A stretch of DNA of 64,000 bases from Diadema setosum (GCA_033980235.1 CM067065.1:21828837-21892836); one strand, 5' to 3'; positions 1 to 12,372 are shown, counted from the stretch's first letter. The notes: generated by a model not told the origin, from the letters alone. A program made the numbers and translations.

Positions 1-104
1 AGCAATTTTCATCAAATAAACTCTGAATTCCTCTTAAAATGGTATGCTCTGTACTATAAGTGTTTTCTTGGTATCTCGCAAGAAAGTTAACAGCCCAATA
101 CTGT

Positions 105-490
105 ACCATCCTTTTAAAATGATGTATAGCTCAATTGAAATAGACTTTCCTAACCTATCCAAATATTAAAAAGAAAGCACGCACTCTGGAAAAGTGTGAA
201 CAGAGAAAAGAGGTTCTGACGTATAGGATGTATCTGTCTTCTAAAACTTTACCAAACCGTGCTAGCTGTGCAATGAATGGGACCAAAAACAGGATGTAAA
301 CCACCGGGGTAATAACAATGAAGGAATTATTAGATTACGTTGAAATTAAACATGCTCTATAAACACATTCTGACCATGATTAATGCCAACTTTCAAAGCA
401 GTAGCCTTATCCTTTCAAAAGTTATTGGACTTGAAAGTGAAGAGTGTGCAAAGGGTTATCAAGAAATGAAAAGGGGTCTCTAAGACAAGA
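105..490. repeat. TGTGACC-ended MITE, fragment (copy A)
   Basis: This stretch is clearly related to the full-length element at 36858-37552, in the same orientation. Shared landmarks are a segment with ATGGACTCTCCTAACC-like sequence, the ATGAATGGGAC motif, and a block on a TTTCAAAAGTTATT core. Both terminal inverted repeats are missing here, so this is an internal fragment. It is non-coding in every copy. Confidence 0.7.
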
Positions 491-1850
491 ATTGATATAC
501 CTATTCATACCGACATTTTAATACTTAAGTTAACCGCGCCGGCTTAAATGAACGGGAAGGGGTGGGGGAGGGGGGTGGGGGAGATCGCCGATAGTCACCA
601 TCACATTCAGTGTACAATCACTATTACTAGCCCATAACCGGACGACGCAACCGTGGGGGGGGGTGAACATTTTTTTTATTTATTCTTTTTTAATTTCTTT
701 TGCAGGAGATACAGAGATAGAATGTTTGCATCCCACACTTTGTGTTTCCCATGGAATGAAGAGCTCAGTTACAAAAGGGACTACGTCCTCTTTTCATCAA
801 AATCCACTTTTTGGTCTTCATGTACTCTTTTTTAGGACCTCTTTACACTTATACAAAAAAAAAAAAATAAGTTGAGTCTCAACCAGAAAGTGTTTAAAAA
901 TTACATCTAAAAATCAATTCGGGCTCAAAAGGTACTACATTTATTTTAGTTTGGTTTCAAAAGGTACTACATCTACTCCAATGACATCATCGTGAAACTG
1001 ACCAATCAGAGAACAGTATTAACTTGACCCTCTACCATTGTCTACTGACTTTATCTGCTTACAACAGAACTTGGCTTTTTTGCTTTTTGGCTTGCTGTTC
1101 AAATCACCACGCAGATCTGACAAATATCTTGAAAAAAAAAAATCATGACATTTTGATCAAGCAATGGAGGAAAATGAAGGAGAACTAATCGACAAAACAA
1201 ACCATCCCAAGAAAAAGATAGGGAATGAAAATCAGTAGACAAGAGCGAATGAGAAACGGCGGAGAAACTGGAGAAATTACGTGACTTTCATGTAGTCGCA
1301 CGTGATGCATTGACTGTTAGTTACCGGTACTACGCGTTTTCTGTTTAGGGTGTTCAGTTTTAGCCACAAAATTGTCCCCAGAAATGAGTAGAAACACTTT
1401 TGTAGGTATGGGCTATTCCTTGTATACATGGCTTCACAGCTATTAAAGGGGATGGCTAGTAAGTGATCAGTGGGAATCAGTGGGAATGCTGGGGATGATT
1501 GTTCCAATTCTTGTGGGATTCTTTTAAAAGTACATTATATATCTATTGTTGTGTGAAAATTATTTGCTTCAAAATGGTCTCACATTCAAGTAATGTGCAG
1601 TTTGATGTTTCCAGGTCAGCATGCCCGTTCAGTGACGGGGCGATCGTCAACGGCCCGTAGCGGCCCGATTCTTTTTTTTTTATATCCAAAAAGTAAGAAA
1701 ACTAGATATTCACGGATAATATTGAGTGACTAAATAGTGATACCTCAACTCTTGTTCTGTGAGTGCGACATCACTGTGTAGGCCTACTAAATGCTACATG
1801 GTAGATGTCAGGGAAAGGGGGAGGGTGTGGGAATCGTCCTCTATCTCTAT
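491..1850. other. No gene recognised; G-rich tract near 554-581
   Basis: No supported coding exon was found. The stretch contains one run of clustered G tracts (554-581), several A and T homopolymers, and short unrelated open frames that lack codon bias or recognisable motifs. Confidence 0.5.
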
Positions 1851-2345
1851 CTATCTAGTCGCCTCTATCCTGACGATCCTGAAGTTGTTACGACGTAAAA
1901 ATCTCTCTGCCTCGTTTCTTTCAGCGTTCTGTTTGGTGATTTCTTCTTTCATTTATTCCATGTCTGACTCCATTTTCTCCAGTTTCTTTTGCAGGGTAAC
2001 ATTTTTCTTTGCCAAATCGTCCACCCGCAGACCTTTAAATTTGATGGCTCGCTCTACTCTCATGATGCTTTCGAGAAGCCAGTCCACTGTTTTCTTGATC
2101 ATTTGTTCGAAATTACGAGATGCCTCTTTAAAATATGCAGCAAGCGTTGCAGTGGTGAGCACATCGCCAGGGCCAGTTGGTTCCATATCCCAGTACCCAG
2201 GGATGCAGCGATTGAGTCGACGTGTAGTGGGTAGGCCGATGTTGACTTCTTCCACATCGCTGTCGTTACTTATGTTGTCTTTTTTGCTCCTTTTACCAGG
2301 TTGTCTCTTGGGTCTGCGGCTCGTATTTTGTTTATGTTGTATGCT
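1851..2345 (-). pseudogene. LINE ORF1 remnant (coiled coil, start of RNA-binding domain)
   Basis: Read on the minus strand, a basic, Ser/Lys-rich N-terminus is followed by an acidic patch, a region with the motif CIPGYWDMEP, and then a heptad-rich segment (LAKKNVTLQKKLEKMESDME) typical of a coiled coil. After one in-frame TAA near 1950 the same frame continues through an RRNNFRIV motif. That resembles the start of the RNA-recognition fold in ORF1 proteins of non-LTR retrotransposons, before a final stop at 1851. There is no in-frame ATG, and no endonuclease or RT follows. I read it as a truncated, decayed ORF1. A host coiled-coil exon is a less likely alternative. Confidence 0.5.
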
Positions 2346-2546
2346 TCAGTTTCAAATGTAGGAATGGCCTTGGAGTTCGTAAAAACAAAGAGACGTATGC
2401 TGCCCAAAACTTCTTTATGATGCGGAGAGGATCGTATAACGTGCTCAATTTATGCACTTGTCAATGTAATGACGCACCCCACTACCCCCGGACATGGGTG
2501 CGTCATGGTCATTTTTGACTGACCACGCGTGGTTTTTGACGCCCCC

Positions 2547-2686
2547 ACAGTCACTATTTTGACGGACAAAATGCTGAAAGTGACGAACACCACAGTCGCT
2601 TTTTTGACGGACAACACGTTGAAAGTGACGCACACCTCGGTCACTATTTTTTGACGGATATCCTCGGTACATTTGACGCACCCCCG
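2547..2686. repeat. Minisatellite, about 45-bp unit, three copies
   Basis: Three successive units share the cores TTTTGACGGACAA and GAAAGTGACG(A/C)ACACC. The third unit is partial and diverged. Open frames crossing it on the minus strand repeat a short peptide only because the DNA is repetitive. Confidence 0.75.
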
Positions 2687-3540
2687 TAACTACTGAAACG
2701 ATTTTTGCATACGTTTTATTCAAGCAATTTCATTTTCTTTTGGTTCGTAAACATATTGATTTGTAAAAGTTTTGGCAAGTTTCTGTTACCCTGACCCTGT
2801 AAGTACCGTACATGTCATTCACTGTACATCACTCTGCCGCAACGATATTCCGTATGTATTTTGTGCATGCAATCCATACATGACTTGTGTGCAGATGCGC
2901 TGTATGTGCGCGGCCATTGCTAGCCCGGTTGAATGCAACACATGGACGATGTAGTTTACGTTCGATGAGGAATCATCGTGTCTTTTACAAGCAGAAAATA
3001 ATCGACTGTTGGTCATAAGATAAACTAAATCTAGCAAGCAGAGCAACTTCACCCTTCAGAGATTATTCAATTTTTTTATGAATTTTGAGGAATCACGCAA
3101 TTTTGTCGAGCGTGAACCCACAAGAACTTCTCTACTTTTAGATTGTCGTCAAGCTCTCACCAACTCTACATAACATGTGGCTCCCATCACAGCTGGTGGC
3201 TCCAGCCAGGGAGCTACCTCCCTGCGCTCTAGCTCAGCACGAAGCATGCATGGCTTTGTCCTACTACAAGATGTCACTCACACCGTATAAGCATAAGGTT
3301 TTGTATTTTTCTTGGGACATTTGACTGATTTTTATTTTCTTTTGTGTCATAATAGAAGAGATATAGTAGTCATTTCCATAGCTAGGTGAACATTTGTGGT
3401 GCACAGCTAGTCTGTTTGATGCTTCCTTTCATACCAAAATAAAGACTTAAAAAAATAGTATATACCAATAATGTTTGCATTCATTCAAAGGGGTTTCGTT
3501 CGATTACTGTAACCGCCTTTTCCCACCTGTACCCGTGTAG
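2687..3540. other. No gene recognised
   Basis: No coding signal was seen. A small imperfect hairpin (AGGGAG-CTAC-CTCCCT, around 3207-3222) is the only structure noted. It does not fold into a tRNA that I can support. Confidence 0.4.
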
Positions 3541-3549
3541 AGCCCACTG

Positions 3550-3630
3550 ATGTCAAACTCGACCACTAATGTCAAAACAACCACTAATGTCATAACACGT
3601 CGACGACAAATGTCATAACAACCATTATAA
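3550..3630. repeat. Minisatellite, CGTCGACGACAAATGTC type, left block
   Basis: Alternating CACTAATGTCATAACA and CGTCGACGACAAATGTC motifs are repeated about every 40 bp. The same motifs reappear at 4230-4500 and inside the larger satellite units up to 7.4 kb. The two blocks are probably one array split by the inserted sequence at 3631-4229. Confidence 0.8.
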
Positions 3631-4049
3631 AATGGGTTCAAGAATGTAGCCAATTGGAAGCGCTGAAATGAGTCACGTGTGCGTGCATTAATTTCTTAGT
3701 AAATGCATGGCCTGACGTACGTCACAATGTTTACACTTGTCTAGCAGTGCGCACTCAATCAGTTGTTACAAGTGCGTCACGCGCTACTATACGCGCTGTC
3801 AATCCTGTAAACAACTTCTAGTTCGGGCTGCCACAACAGCCGGCGGCCTTTCTTGTGCATAAAACGTGGCGTACGTGTACTCTTATACGTACGTACAGTA
3901 CTTACGTGCGGGATTTCCTAGTGCGACGTGCGTAAATGTTTGGGACGAACATCTTCGGACATTTTTTTTGAGCGAGTGCTACATGTAGCTGACTGGTATT
4001 GACCCACAAAGGTACGTGAATAATGCTGTTAGTTTTCGACCCATTTTAT
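3631..4049. repeat. Candidate MITE with TATAAAATGGGT termini
   Basis: The left edge reads ATTATAAAATGGGTTC and the right edge reads GACCCATTTTATAA, giving inverted ends of about 14-16 bp. The segment separates two blocks of the same minisatellite, as expected for an insertion. Target duplication was not resolved. The interior is non-coding. Confidence 0.45.
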
Positions 4050-4052
4050 AAA

Positions 4053-4225
4053 ACAAATGATGCACATGATTATTTCGTGGCGTTAGTGAAGGTGCGGCTC
4101 ACTCTCGAGTATTGACAACGGTTGCAAACATGCACTCGGCTGCGCCTCGTGCATGTCGCACCATTGTCAATACTCTCGAGCGCGCCGCACCTTCACTAAC
4201 GCACTCTATCCTGTGCATCATTTGT
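4053..4225. repeat. Near-perfect large inverted repeat (palindromic MITE)
   Basis: The two arms, each about 80 bp, are inverted copies. Both run from ACAAATGATGCACA at the tip through GTTAGTGAAGGTGCGG and CTCGAG to a loop near 4141. The sequence could form a long hairpin or cruciform. It lies next to the candidate element at 3631-4049 inside the minisatellite. Confidence 0.8.
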
Positions 4226-4229
4226 ATAT

Positions 4230-4500
4230 TAATGTCATAACACGTCGACGACAAATATCATAACAACCACTAATGTCATAACACGTCGACGACAAATGTC
4301 ACAATGACCACTAATGTCATAATACGTCGACGACAAATGTCAAAATCGGATTAACCACTAATGTCATAACACGTCGACGACAATTAATGTCAAAATTTCC
4401 GTTTTTACTGCAAATGTAACATTGCGTCGGCGACAAATGTCAAAATCGGATTAACCACTAATATCATAATACGTCGACGACAAATGTCAGAATTTCCCAA
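4230..4500. repeat. Minisatellite, CGTCGACGACAAATGTC type, right block
   Basis: About six units of roughly 42 bp combine CACTAATGTCATAA(C/T)A with CGTCGACGACAAATGTC. Some carry an extra AAATCGGATTAAC segment. It continues directly into the larger satellite units. Confidence 0.85.
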
Positions 4501-7385
4501 TTTACTTAAATGGGAGTCGCCTTAACAAAATCAAAGGCTGGCGAGACCCTCCCCCCCCCCCCTCAATTTTCTTATGTTATTCCTGTTGCGTTAACAAAAT
4601 ATAGAGAGGGGGCACCAGAGGGGGATACGCCCCTTCTCAATCCGCGATTGCGTCAACACGCAACTGTCAAAATTGTATTAAGATCAAATGTCATAAGACG
4701 GCGACCACAAAATGTCAAAATTTCCAAACGTACTGCAAAATGTCATAACGCGTCACAGGGGCGGATCCAGGCGTTTCGTAAAGGGGAGGCGCCTTTACAA
4801 AATTAGAACTGCCCCACCCCCAACCCACCCCATTTTTTTTCATGTTTTTCTATTGTTTTAAGTAAAAACAAAACAAAAACAAAAAGAGACGGAGCATCAG
4901 AGGGGGATGCGCCCCCTTCTCGATCCGCGATTGCGTCAACCACAAATGTCAATACTCATTGCTTGCATTATAGGGGCGGATACAGGCATTCCGAAAAGGG
5001 GAGGCGCCTTACAACATGAAAGCTGCCGCAACCCAACCCCATTTTTTCTTTTTATTTCTGATGTTTAAAAAATAAATAAAAATAGAAATGATAAGGGGCA
5101 CTAAAGGGGGCGTGCGCCCCCCCCCCCCCCGATCTGAGATTGCGTCAACCATAAAATTTGTCAATAATCATTGCTTACAGGGGCGCATCGAGAAATTCAG
5201 TAAAAGGGGAGGCACCTTTACAAAATGATTATTAGGGCTGCCGCACCCCTCGCCATTTTTTTATTTCTGTTGTTTTGATTAAAAAGAGAGGGGGCACCAA
5301 AAGGGGATGCGCCCCCTTCTCGATCCGCAGTTGCGTCAACCACAAAATGTCAAAACTCATTGCTTGCCTTACAGGGGCGAATCGAGAAATTTCGCATAAG
5401 GGAGTCGCCTTTACTAAATCAAAGGCTGGCTTGACCCCCCCCCCCCCATTTTCTTATTTTTATTTCTATTGCGTTAACAAAATATAGAGAGGGGGCACCA
5501 GAGGGGGATGCGCCCCCTCTCGATCCGCGATTGCGTCAACCGCCAATGTCAAAATTGGATTAACCACAAATGTTATGAGACGTCGACCACAAATGTCAAA
5601 ATTTCCAAACGTACTGTAGGGGGCGGATCCTGGAGTTTCGTAAAGGGGAGGCGCCTTTACAAAATTAAAGCTGCCGCACCCTACCCCAAACAAAAAATAG
5701 ATAGGAGGCACTAGAGGGGGTGCGCTCCCCCCCCCCCCCCTCCAACCACAAGTTAATGTCAAAACCCATCGCTTGCATTCCAGGGGCGGATCCAGAATTT
5801 CAGTAAAGGGGAGCCGCCTTAACAAAATAATTCTTAAGGCTGCAGCACCCCACCCCCATTTTTGTTTTATTTTCATTATTTCGATTTTAAAAAAAAAAGT
5901 GGGGGCACAAGGGATCCAGGAATTCAGTAAAGGGGAGCCGCCTTTACAGAGGGGGATGCGCCCCCTCTTGATCCGCGATTGCGTCAACCGCAAATGTCAA
6001 AGTTGGATTGACTACAAATGACATGAGACGTCGACCACTATTGTGATGCCAAATTTCCAAACGTACTGAAAATGTCATAACACGTCACAGGGGCGGATCC
6101 AGGAGTTTCGTAATGGGGAGGCGCCTTTACAAAATTAAAGCTGCTGCAACCCTACCCCACTTTTTTTCTCTTTATTTCTGCTGTTTTAACAAACAAAAAA
6201 AAAATAGAAAGGGGGCACTGGAGGGGATGTGCACCCCCCCCCCCCCGCCCCCTTCGATCAGAGATTGCGTCAACCACAATTTAATGTCAAAACCCCGTAG
6301 TTTGCATTTCAGGGGCGGATCCAGGAATACAGTAAAGGGGAGACGCCTTTACAAAATAATCATTAGGGATGCCGCACCCCCTCCCCATTTGTTTGTTTTT
6401 ATTTTTATTGTTTTGATTATAAAGAGAGGGGGCATCAAAGGGGGATGTGCCCCTTTCTCGATCCGCGATTCCGTCAACCACAAATGTCAAAATTCATTGT
6501 TTGCCTTTTACAGGGACGGATCCAGGAATTCCGTAAAGGGGAGGCGCATTTACAAAATCACAGGCTGGCGAGACCTCCCCCCCCCTATTTTCTAATTGTT
6601 TATATTTGTTGCGTTAACAAAATACAGTGAGGGGGCACCAGAGGGGGATGCGCCCCCTCTCTATCCGCGATTGCGTCAACCGCAAATGTCAAAATTGTAT
6701 TAACCACAAAATGTCATTACACACCGACTACAAATGTCAACATTTCTAAACGTATACTGGAAATGCCATAACGCGTCACAGGGGCGGATCCAGCAGTTTC
6801 GTAAAGGGGAGGTGCCTTTACAAAATTAGAACTCTCGCACCCCACCCCCATTTTTTCAATTTTTCTATTGTTTTAAGTTAAAAAAAAAATAGATAGGGGC
6901 ACTAGAGGGGGATGCGCCCCCTTCTCGATCCGCGATTGCGTCAACCACAAGTTAATGTCAAAACCCGTCGTTTGCATTACAGGGGCCGATCCAGGAATTC
7001 CGTAAAAGGGAGGCGCCTTTACAAAAATTAAAGGCTTTCACCCCCCTCTTTCTCAATTTATCTGTTGTTTTAACAACAACAAAAAAAAAAAGAAAAAGAA
7101 GGGGGGCACCAGAGAGGTATGAGTCCCCTCTCCATCTGTGGTTGCGTCAACAAAAAAAATAATATGTCAAAACTCATTGCTCGATTACAGGGGCGGATCC
7201 ATTTATTCAGTAAGGGGAGGCGCCTTCACAAAATAATTATTAGGGCTGCCGCACCCCCTTTTTTGTTTTTATTTTCATTGCTTTAATTAAAAGAAAGGGG
7301 GGCACCAGAGGGGGATGTGCCTCCTTCTCGATCCGCGATTGCGCCAACCATAATATCAAAACTAATTGCTTGCCTTACAGGGGTA
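4501..7385. repeat. Composite satellite: about 13 units led by GGGGCGGATCCAGG
   Basis: Units begin with (A)GGGGCGGATCCAGG at about 4752, 4973, 5178, 5373, 5618, 5781, 6088, 6310, 6511, 6779, 6981 and 7190. Most then carry GTAAAGGGGAGGCGCCTTTA, a C-rich run, GAGGGGGATGCGCCCCC and CGATCCGCGATTGCGTCAAC. Several keep pieces of the CGTCGACGACAAATGTC minisatellite between them. The unit ends form an imperfect inverted repeat like CAG-type hAT MITE termini, so the array may be an amplified MITE. Proline-rich open frames here are by-products. Confidence 0.85.
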
Positions 7386-8173
7386 GTTAGTGCGGAACGG
7401 ATAAATAGCTTTGGTGTCTGATAAGTTATTATACTTGTGCCTGTTAGGTTCGACACCAGCTATGCTTCATCATTGGTGATGGGGAGAACAACTTCGTAAT
7501 AGAACCAGATCGAAAATATAGAGGCGAGTGATTTAGGCATGGACGTTTATTTATCGCTGGACCAAAACGAGGAGGTTCTTAAAAAAAATGTATATATATA
7601 TGTATATATGAACAGTTTGTTTTCAAAAACCGATAAGTCCATTTTTTTAAGATTTTGAAGCACGGTCTCTGTCATAAAGCACAACATAATATCTTTTAAA
7701 TGATATATTGGTCACTACATATAAAGGTACCTTTTTGAAGTTATGGTCAAAAGAAGCAAAAATGTTCTTATTATTCTCTTTGTTTTTCTTGACCTTTAAT
7801 CGCAAATATGGACTTATCGGTTTTTGCGAACAAACTCTTCATATATATATATATATATATATATACATAACTTCCCCTCCTTTGACTTATTTTTTTTTTC
7901 ACTTTCCCTTTTGTTACAATGACCATAAATTTTGTTTCATATTCATCTAGTCAATTTTCATTTATTTTTGTTTAGTGTTAAACCAATATCATATCAGACA
8001 ACCAAAGTGATATTAAAAAAAAAAAAAATCTTATTTTTTTTTCTCCGTCAATAGCATCATTGCTATTCGTACTATTCAAAAGTGATAAAACAACAAAATA
8101 ATGTACTAATAATCCATACTCAGTCTGAATGCTATAACAGCCAAGTTATAAAACAACCGTCATGAGGTCTTAC
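7386..8173. other. Presumed NLR intron after exon 4; (AT)n microsatellite
   Basis: This is downstream of the last recognised NLR exon, on the minus strand. It contains an (AT)n run at about 7841-7866 and T-rich tracts. I searched for a further leucine-rich-repeat exon starting in phase 0 and could not defend one. Confidence 0.4.
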
Positions 8174-8335
8174 CTGGCAATTCGAAGCCTCTTTACCCAT
8201 GATCGTGTAGAAGTCGTTGTGTAATTTTGCGTTCTCCAGTGTAACCTTGCGCAATACAGAGCTCGAACACATACCCTCCGCCAGGTAACGTGACACAGTT
8301 TTTCCGCAACCCACGTTATTTATATGTAATGTTTC
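8174..8335 (-). CDS. NLR gene exon 4: leucine-rich-repeat-like segment
   Basis: This exon is 54 codons long and begins after a strong acceptor (pyrimidine-rich tract ending TTTAG). It ends at a consensus donor, CAG|GTAAG. It starts and ends in phase 0, matching the phase-0 end of the NACHT exon upstream. The peptide has spaced Leu, Cys and Asn positions (ETLHINNVGC near the start, VLRKVTLENAKL in the middle), as in the leucine-rich repeats that follow NACHT in animal NLRs, and its length equals two repeats of about 27 residues. The good donor implies more exons to the left, not found in this window. The residues correspond to about 646-699 of the joined product. Confidence 0.7.
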
Positions 8336-9419
8336 CTAAAGTAAACGATTGACAGATGGTAGTTGAAGAAAAAGAAGAGTTTTGTAAGCTAGGGGTGGAC
8401 AATAAGGAGAGAAAAAAAGACCAAACAAACATACAGCATATAGAGGGGTGCAACGGACCTAGATATACAACATGATCCCTGCTCGTTTATTAACCGTAAA
8501 TAATATCCTTGCTGGAACGAGCACAGGTTCCCACAATCTGCAACTTGATGTGAAACACAGTTTGAAATATACTTACACTGTAGATTCGAGTCCTTCTACA
8601 CTCGAGTGAGCACATATTCGCAAATCATCAATTCACAGTATAAAACAGAACATTGCTATTTGAAAAGACAAACAAGCGCACACAAACAAAACACACAAGC
8701 ATACACACACACACACACACACAGCAAGCTGGGAAAAATAATGTCCACACTGTCAATTCCGAGTCATATTGGTCAAATATGCGAACAAAAAAAAAAGTGT
8801 GGACACACTGTGGGACACTGTGTTCTTTAGTCAGCAGAGATATCTAGTCAGTATAACTCGGTTTCGTAAAAAGCGTCTTCAGTGCAATCATGATCAAACT
8901 GGCGTGTCCACTACCGGTATCATTTCGGCATTTGTGGAATATCACAGATCGGTCAGATTTTACTCAAGTGCAAAACATACTTGCACTCTCTTCCTCTATA
9001 ATAATTGCTTAACAACACAAAAAGCAAGTGAGATGAATGAAAAAAATAATGACGTCACTTACGTATATAAACATCTGAATGATGATAGGATATTGGTATA
9101 AACCACTGAAACAAAAAAAAAAATACCATCAAACTAGATATTGAGCTTTTTCAAAACATTGAAACTCAGTTATGTGTTGTTTTGTGGGTTTTTTTTTTTT
9201 TGTTTATTTGTTCCATAATCCTCGCCAGAATAAAAAAAAAAAACAGACAATGCAAAAATATTAGGAATTGATAATATCATTGTCCAGTCATTGAAATACA
9301 CGCACAAATACACACACACACACATATACTCTCACACACATAATGCAAGCAATGGACTAGAATGCCAATGCCATTCTGCCTAATAGTTTTGAAATTGAAA
9401 TAAACAGCATAGCACTCAC
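8336..9419. other. NLR intron 3; (CA)n tracts
   Basis: This is the intron between the NACHT and LRR-like exons on the minus strand. It holds (CA)n microsatellites at about 8703-8722 and 9308-9325 and several poly-A or poly-T tracts. Short open frames on the plus strand translate the microsatellite and have no support. Confidence 0.6.
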
Positions 9420-10966
9420 CGCTTGATTACAATTCCCCATGAACACAACGCCAGCCTTTGTATGTTCTGACATATCAGATGATAGTTTGTAATCTTCCCA
9501 TCGTTTTCCCACTGCTCTGGCCGCCTCTTCTGTATGACATTCAAAGGCAACATCAAGGCAGAAATACTGGTCACCTTCCTCTATCAAGCCGTCGATGATA
9601 TCGAGGCCAAGTTCCCCCTTGGAAGCAGAGGCGAAGTAGAGTACGTAGCGGAACTCTTCAGACTGACAGAGAAGCTTCCTTTTCACCTCGTTGTACTTTT
9701 TGTGATCATCCGAGAACAAAGTGCAAATATGTACACCTGCAATGTATTCTTGGAACAGTTTATGGGGAAACGAAACTGTTGACACAACGTAGGATGGCAC
9801 AATGTCATTGCGTCGATGCTTTCTGCCGATGACATCTGTCTCTAATGTCAAAACTCCAAGTTCGCAGCATGTTTTCATGGCATCCCGACTCTCTGTAAAT
9901 TGTTCTTCAGGAAATGAAAGCTTCCTTTCGAATAGACCATTCAGTGCTGTCTCACTTATAGCTTGAACTGCTCTACTAGCTTCCTGTATATTCTCAACAA
10001 CGTTCTGAGTCTTTAGATTGTCACACAATTTTGATGCGTAGTGTTCTTTGAGAATATGTATCATTTCCCCGAAAATCTCCGAAAAAGTTTGCAGTTTTTG
10101 CATTTCCTTTCGTCTCTCTTCACTCAAGTCGTTCCATATGAGGCAAAGCATTGCACAGTATATTGGAAACGGGGCCATATTTGACCTGATGACCTCGTTT
10201 TCTTTAATAAAACTAATCAAGCTTTCTGCATGAGCGAGCTTCTCTTTAATGCGAAAGTACCTTCTGATGTAAACAGACATGTTCTCCTTGTTAAATCCGT
10301 CCGCGCTAATAAATGTGTATGCTTGCGCAAGATTTCTGTCCATTGTGAACTCATCTTTACGCCATGGCCGTGTGGTCACTACTACTCTGCATGACTTGTA
10401 TTTACGCAATGCCAATATGTCAATGACCTCACTGTTATTCTTTTCACTTAGTTTTCCGTTAAACTCGTCGAACCCGTCAACCACGAGAAGAATTTTAGTT
10501 TGATTGTCTGAAATGTATTTGTCTATTTGGGGGACTGTGGTTGCGTTCGTTTCATCAAGATATTTCTTCACAATTACACCAATACTTTCTTTGTTCTTGA
10601 CTTCTCGAAGAGGAATTATGATCACCATATCCAAATCCTTGAGGATCCTTCCCTGACACCAGTCCCACGCTATCTTGGAACAAAGAGTTGTTTTACCGAC
10701 ACCTCCCTCACCCATGATCAGAAGGCGAACTGAATGTTCCCCACGTCCAATCTTGGTCAAAAGTTCCTCGAACGTGATTGCTCTTTTTCGCATGCTACGT
10801 CCATCTATTAGACTCAAATCCGTGTAAATTGCATCCAAATCGACACATTGCATAAAGTTGAGTGGATCAGCTCTGACAGTGCCACTTGACAGACGGTATT
10901 GTTGTTTCAGTTCCTCTTTGCATTGTTGTACTTGTTCCTCTGTAAGCAGCGAGATTGACGATGATC
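9420..10966 (-). CDS. NLR gene exon 3: NACHT NTPase domain
   Basis: This is a 1547-nt exon encoding the nucleotide-binding module of an NLR-type intracellular receptor. Family members bind ATP and oligomerise after sensing microbial or danger signals. Visible motifs in joined-product numbering: Walker A GEGGVGKTT at about 215-223, a Walker B-like LLVVDGFDEF at about 289-298, and a sensor VVVTTRPW at about 324-331. A helical C-terminal part precedes the LRR. The acceptor is TATCAAG|GATC (10966) and the donor is CAAGCG|GTGAGT (9419). Two leading bases complete a Gly codon begun in exon 2, and the exon ends in phase 0. The open frame runs on into the intron at both ends, so ORF-only limits (9357-10991) are wrong. 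No frameshift or internal stop is present. Confidence 0.92.
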
Positions 10967-11378
10967 CTTGATAGAGAATCAAAACAGACAAGATAAATCA
11001 ATGCATATCACAGAGCATGCATGTGCATTAATAAGTGTAATGTATAATATATATTTTGAATCACAAATGATCGACATTTTAGTCTTGTTTTCAACTCAGA
11101 TATCTTCTTCTTTTTTGACTCAGGTCTCAAGGTCTCAATATTAGTTACTCACTGTTCTTTTTTTTTTCTTTGCATTTATACTCCAAAATACCCAGCAGTT
11201 GCCCATGGACGTCGGTGGCTATGCATCGCACATTGGTGTATGTATTGCCACACAAGGACATGCTTTGTTTCGAATATTAGGATGGGTTAGGAGAGGCCTT
11301 TGACCTGAGTTAAACGTCATTTTAAAGCTTAAAGTCTGCTCTTTTAAAATAAGACTTCAATAGAAACCAAGGTCTAAC

Positions 11379-11434
<56 letters not shown>

Positions 11435-12372
11435 TTGCTGCTAACAATTCAACATAACAAAGAATATTCGCTCAATTGTGCTACCAAAATCTCCCTTGAA
11501 ATTTCGTTATTGTCTTAAATTGTTAGCAGCTGTAAAAGCAAATACCTCCAAGTAAGAAGAAAAGATGCAACTAAATTCTGAATGGATAAATTTACTTGCT
11601 TTGCGACTGGGGCTTTCTTCTTCAGAATTTGTATTGCTTTCTGCATCTAAATAGTTGTGTTGGTGGTTTTGTTTTACTTTATATATTCAAGATTGGCACA
11701 TAATATTGTTAAGGTTTCATGTTTCATGTTAAGCTGAAATGTCAAGTGAAGTAAATCAGATCCAAAACCTAACACCCCCATTAGAGTCAAGTACTTTTGA
11801 GTAACTCTCCACGTCCTTTTTCTGAAGAAAGGACGTATTATTCCGGGTTTTTTTTTACCCTTCAAATCAATGTATTACCTGTTGCCAGCTATTTATTATT
11901 GTATATGCAAAGATGTGTTACCACGGTGCTTCCAACTCCTCTCAAAAATTTGTTATCAATGTTTATGCAAAATGTGTCATCCCCGTGTTTCTGACTCATC
12001 TATATAATTTGTCACCTATCCTAAGCAAACTGCAGCATTGTGTATACACAAATGTGTTTCTACGGTGTTTTCGACCACCCCACACCCCAATAATTTGTTT
12101 TCTGTTTGCCCTGGTCCTTACCTCTTTCAACTGTTCAGTGCAAGTTTGCCCGCATATAGACTAGCAACAACCTCATTCCCTACTCAATATGCTCGCACAG
12201 TTACCCTTGAATTTTTGCCATTCTTTATTTCGCATATGGCCATCGGCCATTCTTTACCTGTTCATCATCAGGGTGAATGCTTTCTCACTTGTCTTCCTTT
12301 AAAATCAAACAGGAGATGTGTTCCTAAGCAGCTATATTCTGTCATATGTCTATCTTTATATTCAACTGTTTT
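10967..12372. other. NLR intron 2, distal part; (TA)n/T tract and MITE fragment
   Basis: Non-coding. A fragment at about 11278-11340 matches the right half of the TGTGACC-ended MITE (GGTTAGGAGAGGCC, then AAAGCTTAAAGTCTGCTC). A (TA)n run followed by poly-T spans about 11381-11435. The last 300 bases probably belong to the 5' part of the LINE remnant that follows. Confidence 0.5.

Noticed and set aside
1759..2361. 200-codon plus-strand open frame
   Set aside because: It is antisense to the LINE ORF1 remnant, which has the recognisable coiled coil; the plus frame has no motif.
3190..3240. Hairpin considered as a tRNA or small RNA
   Set aside because: No cloverleaf, no A/B box pair, and no terminator that I can support.
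4510..6630. Several open frames of 60-175 codons, rich in Pro, Arg and Gly, on both strands
   Set aside because: They translate the satellite units; peptides repeat with the DNA period, frames change between units, and no domain is recognisable.
9534..10733. Plus-strand frames of 60-82 codons
   Set aside because: Antisense shadows of the NACHT exon.
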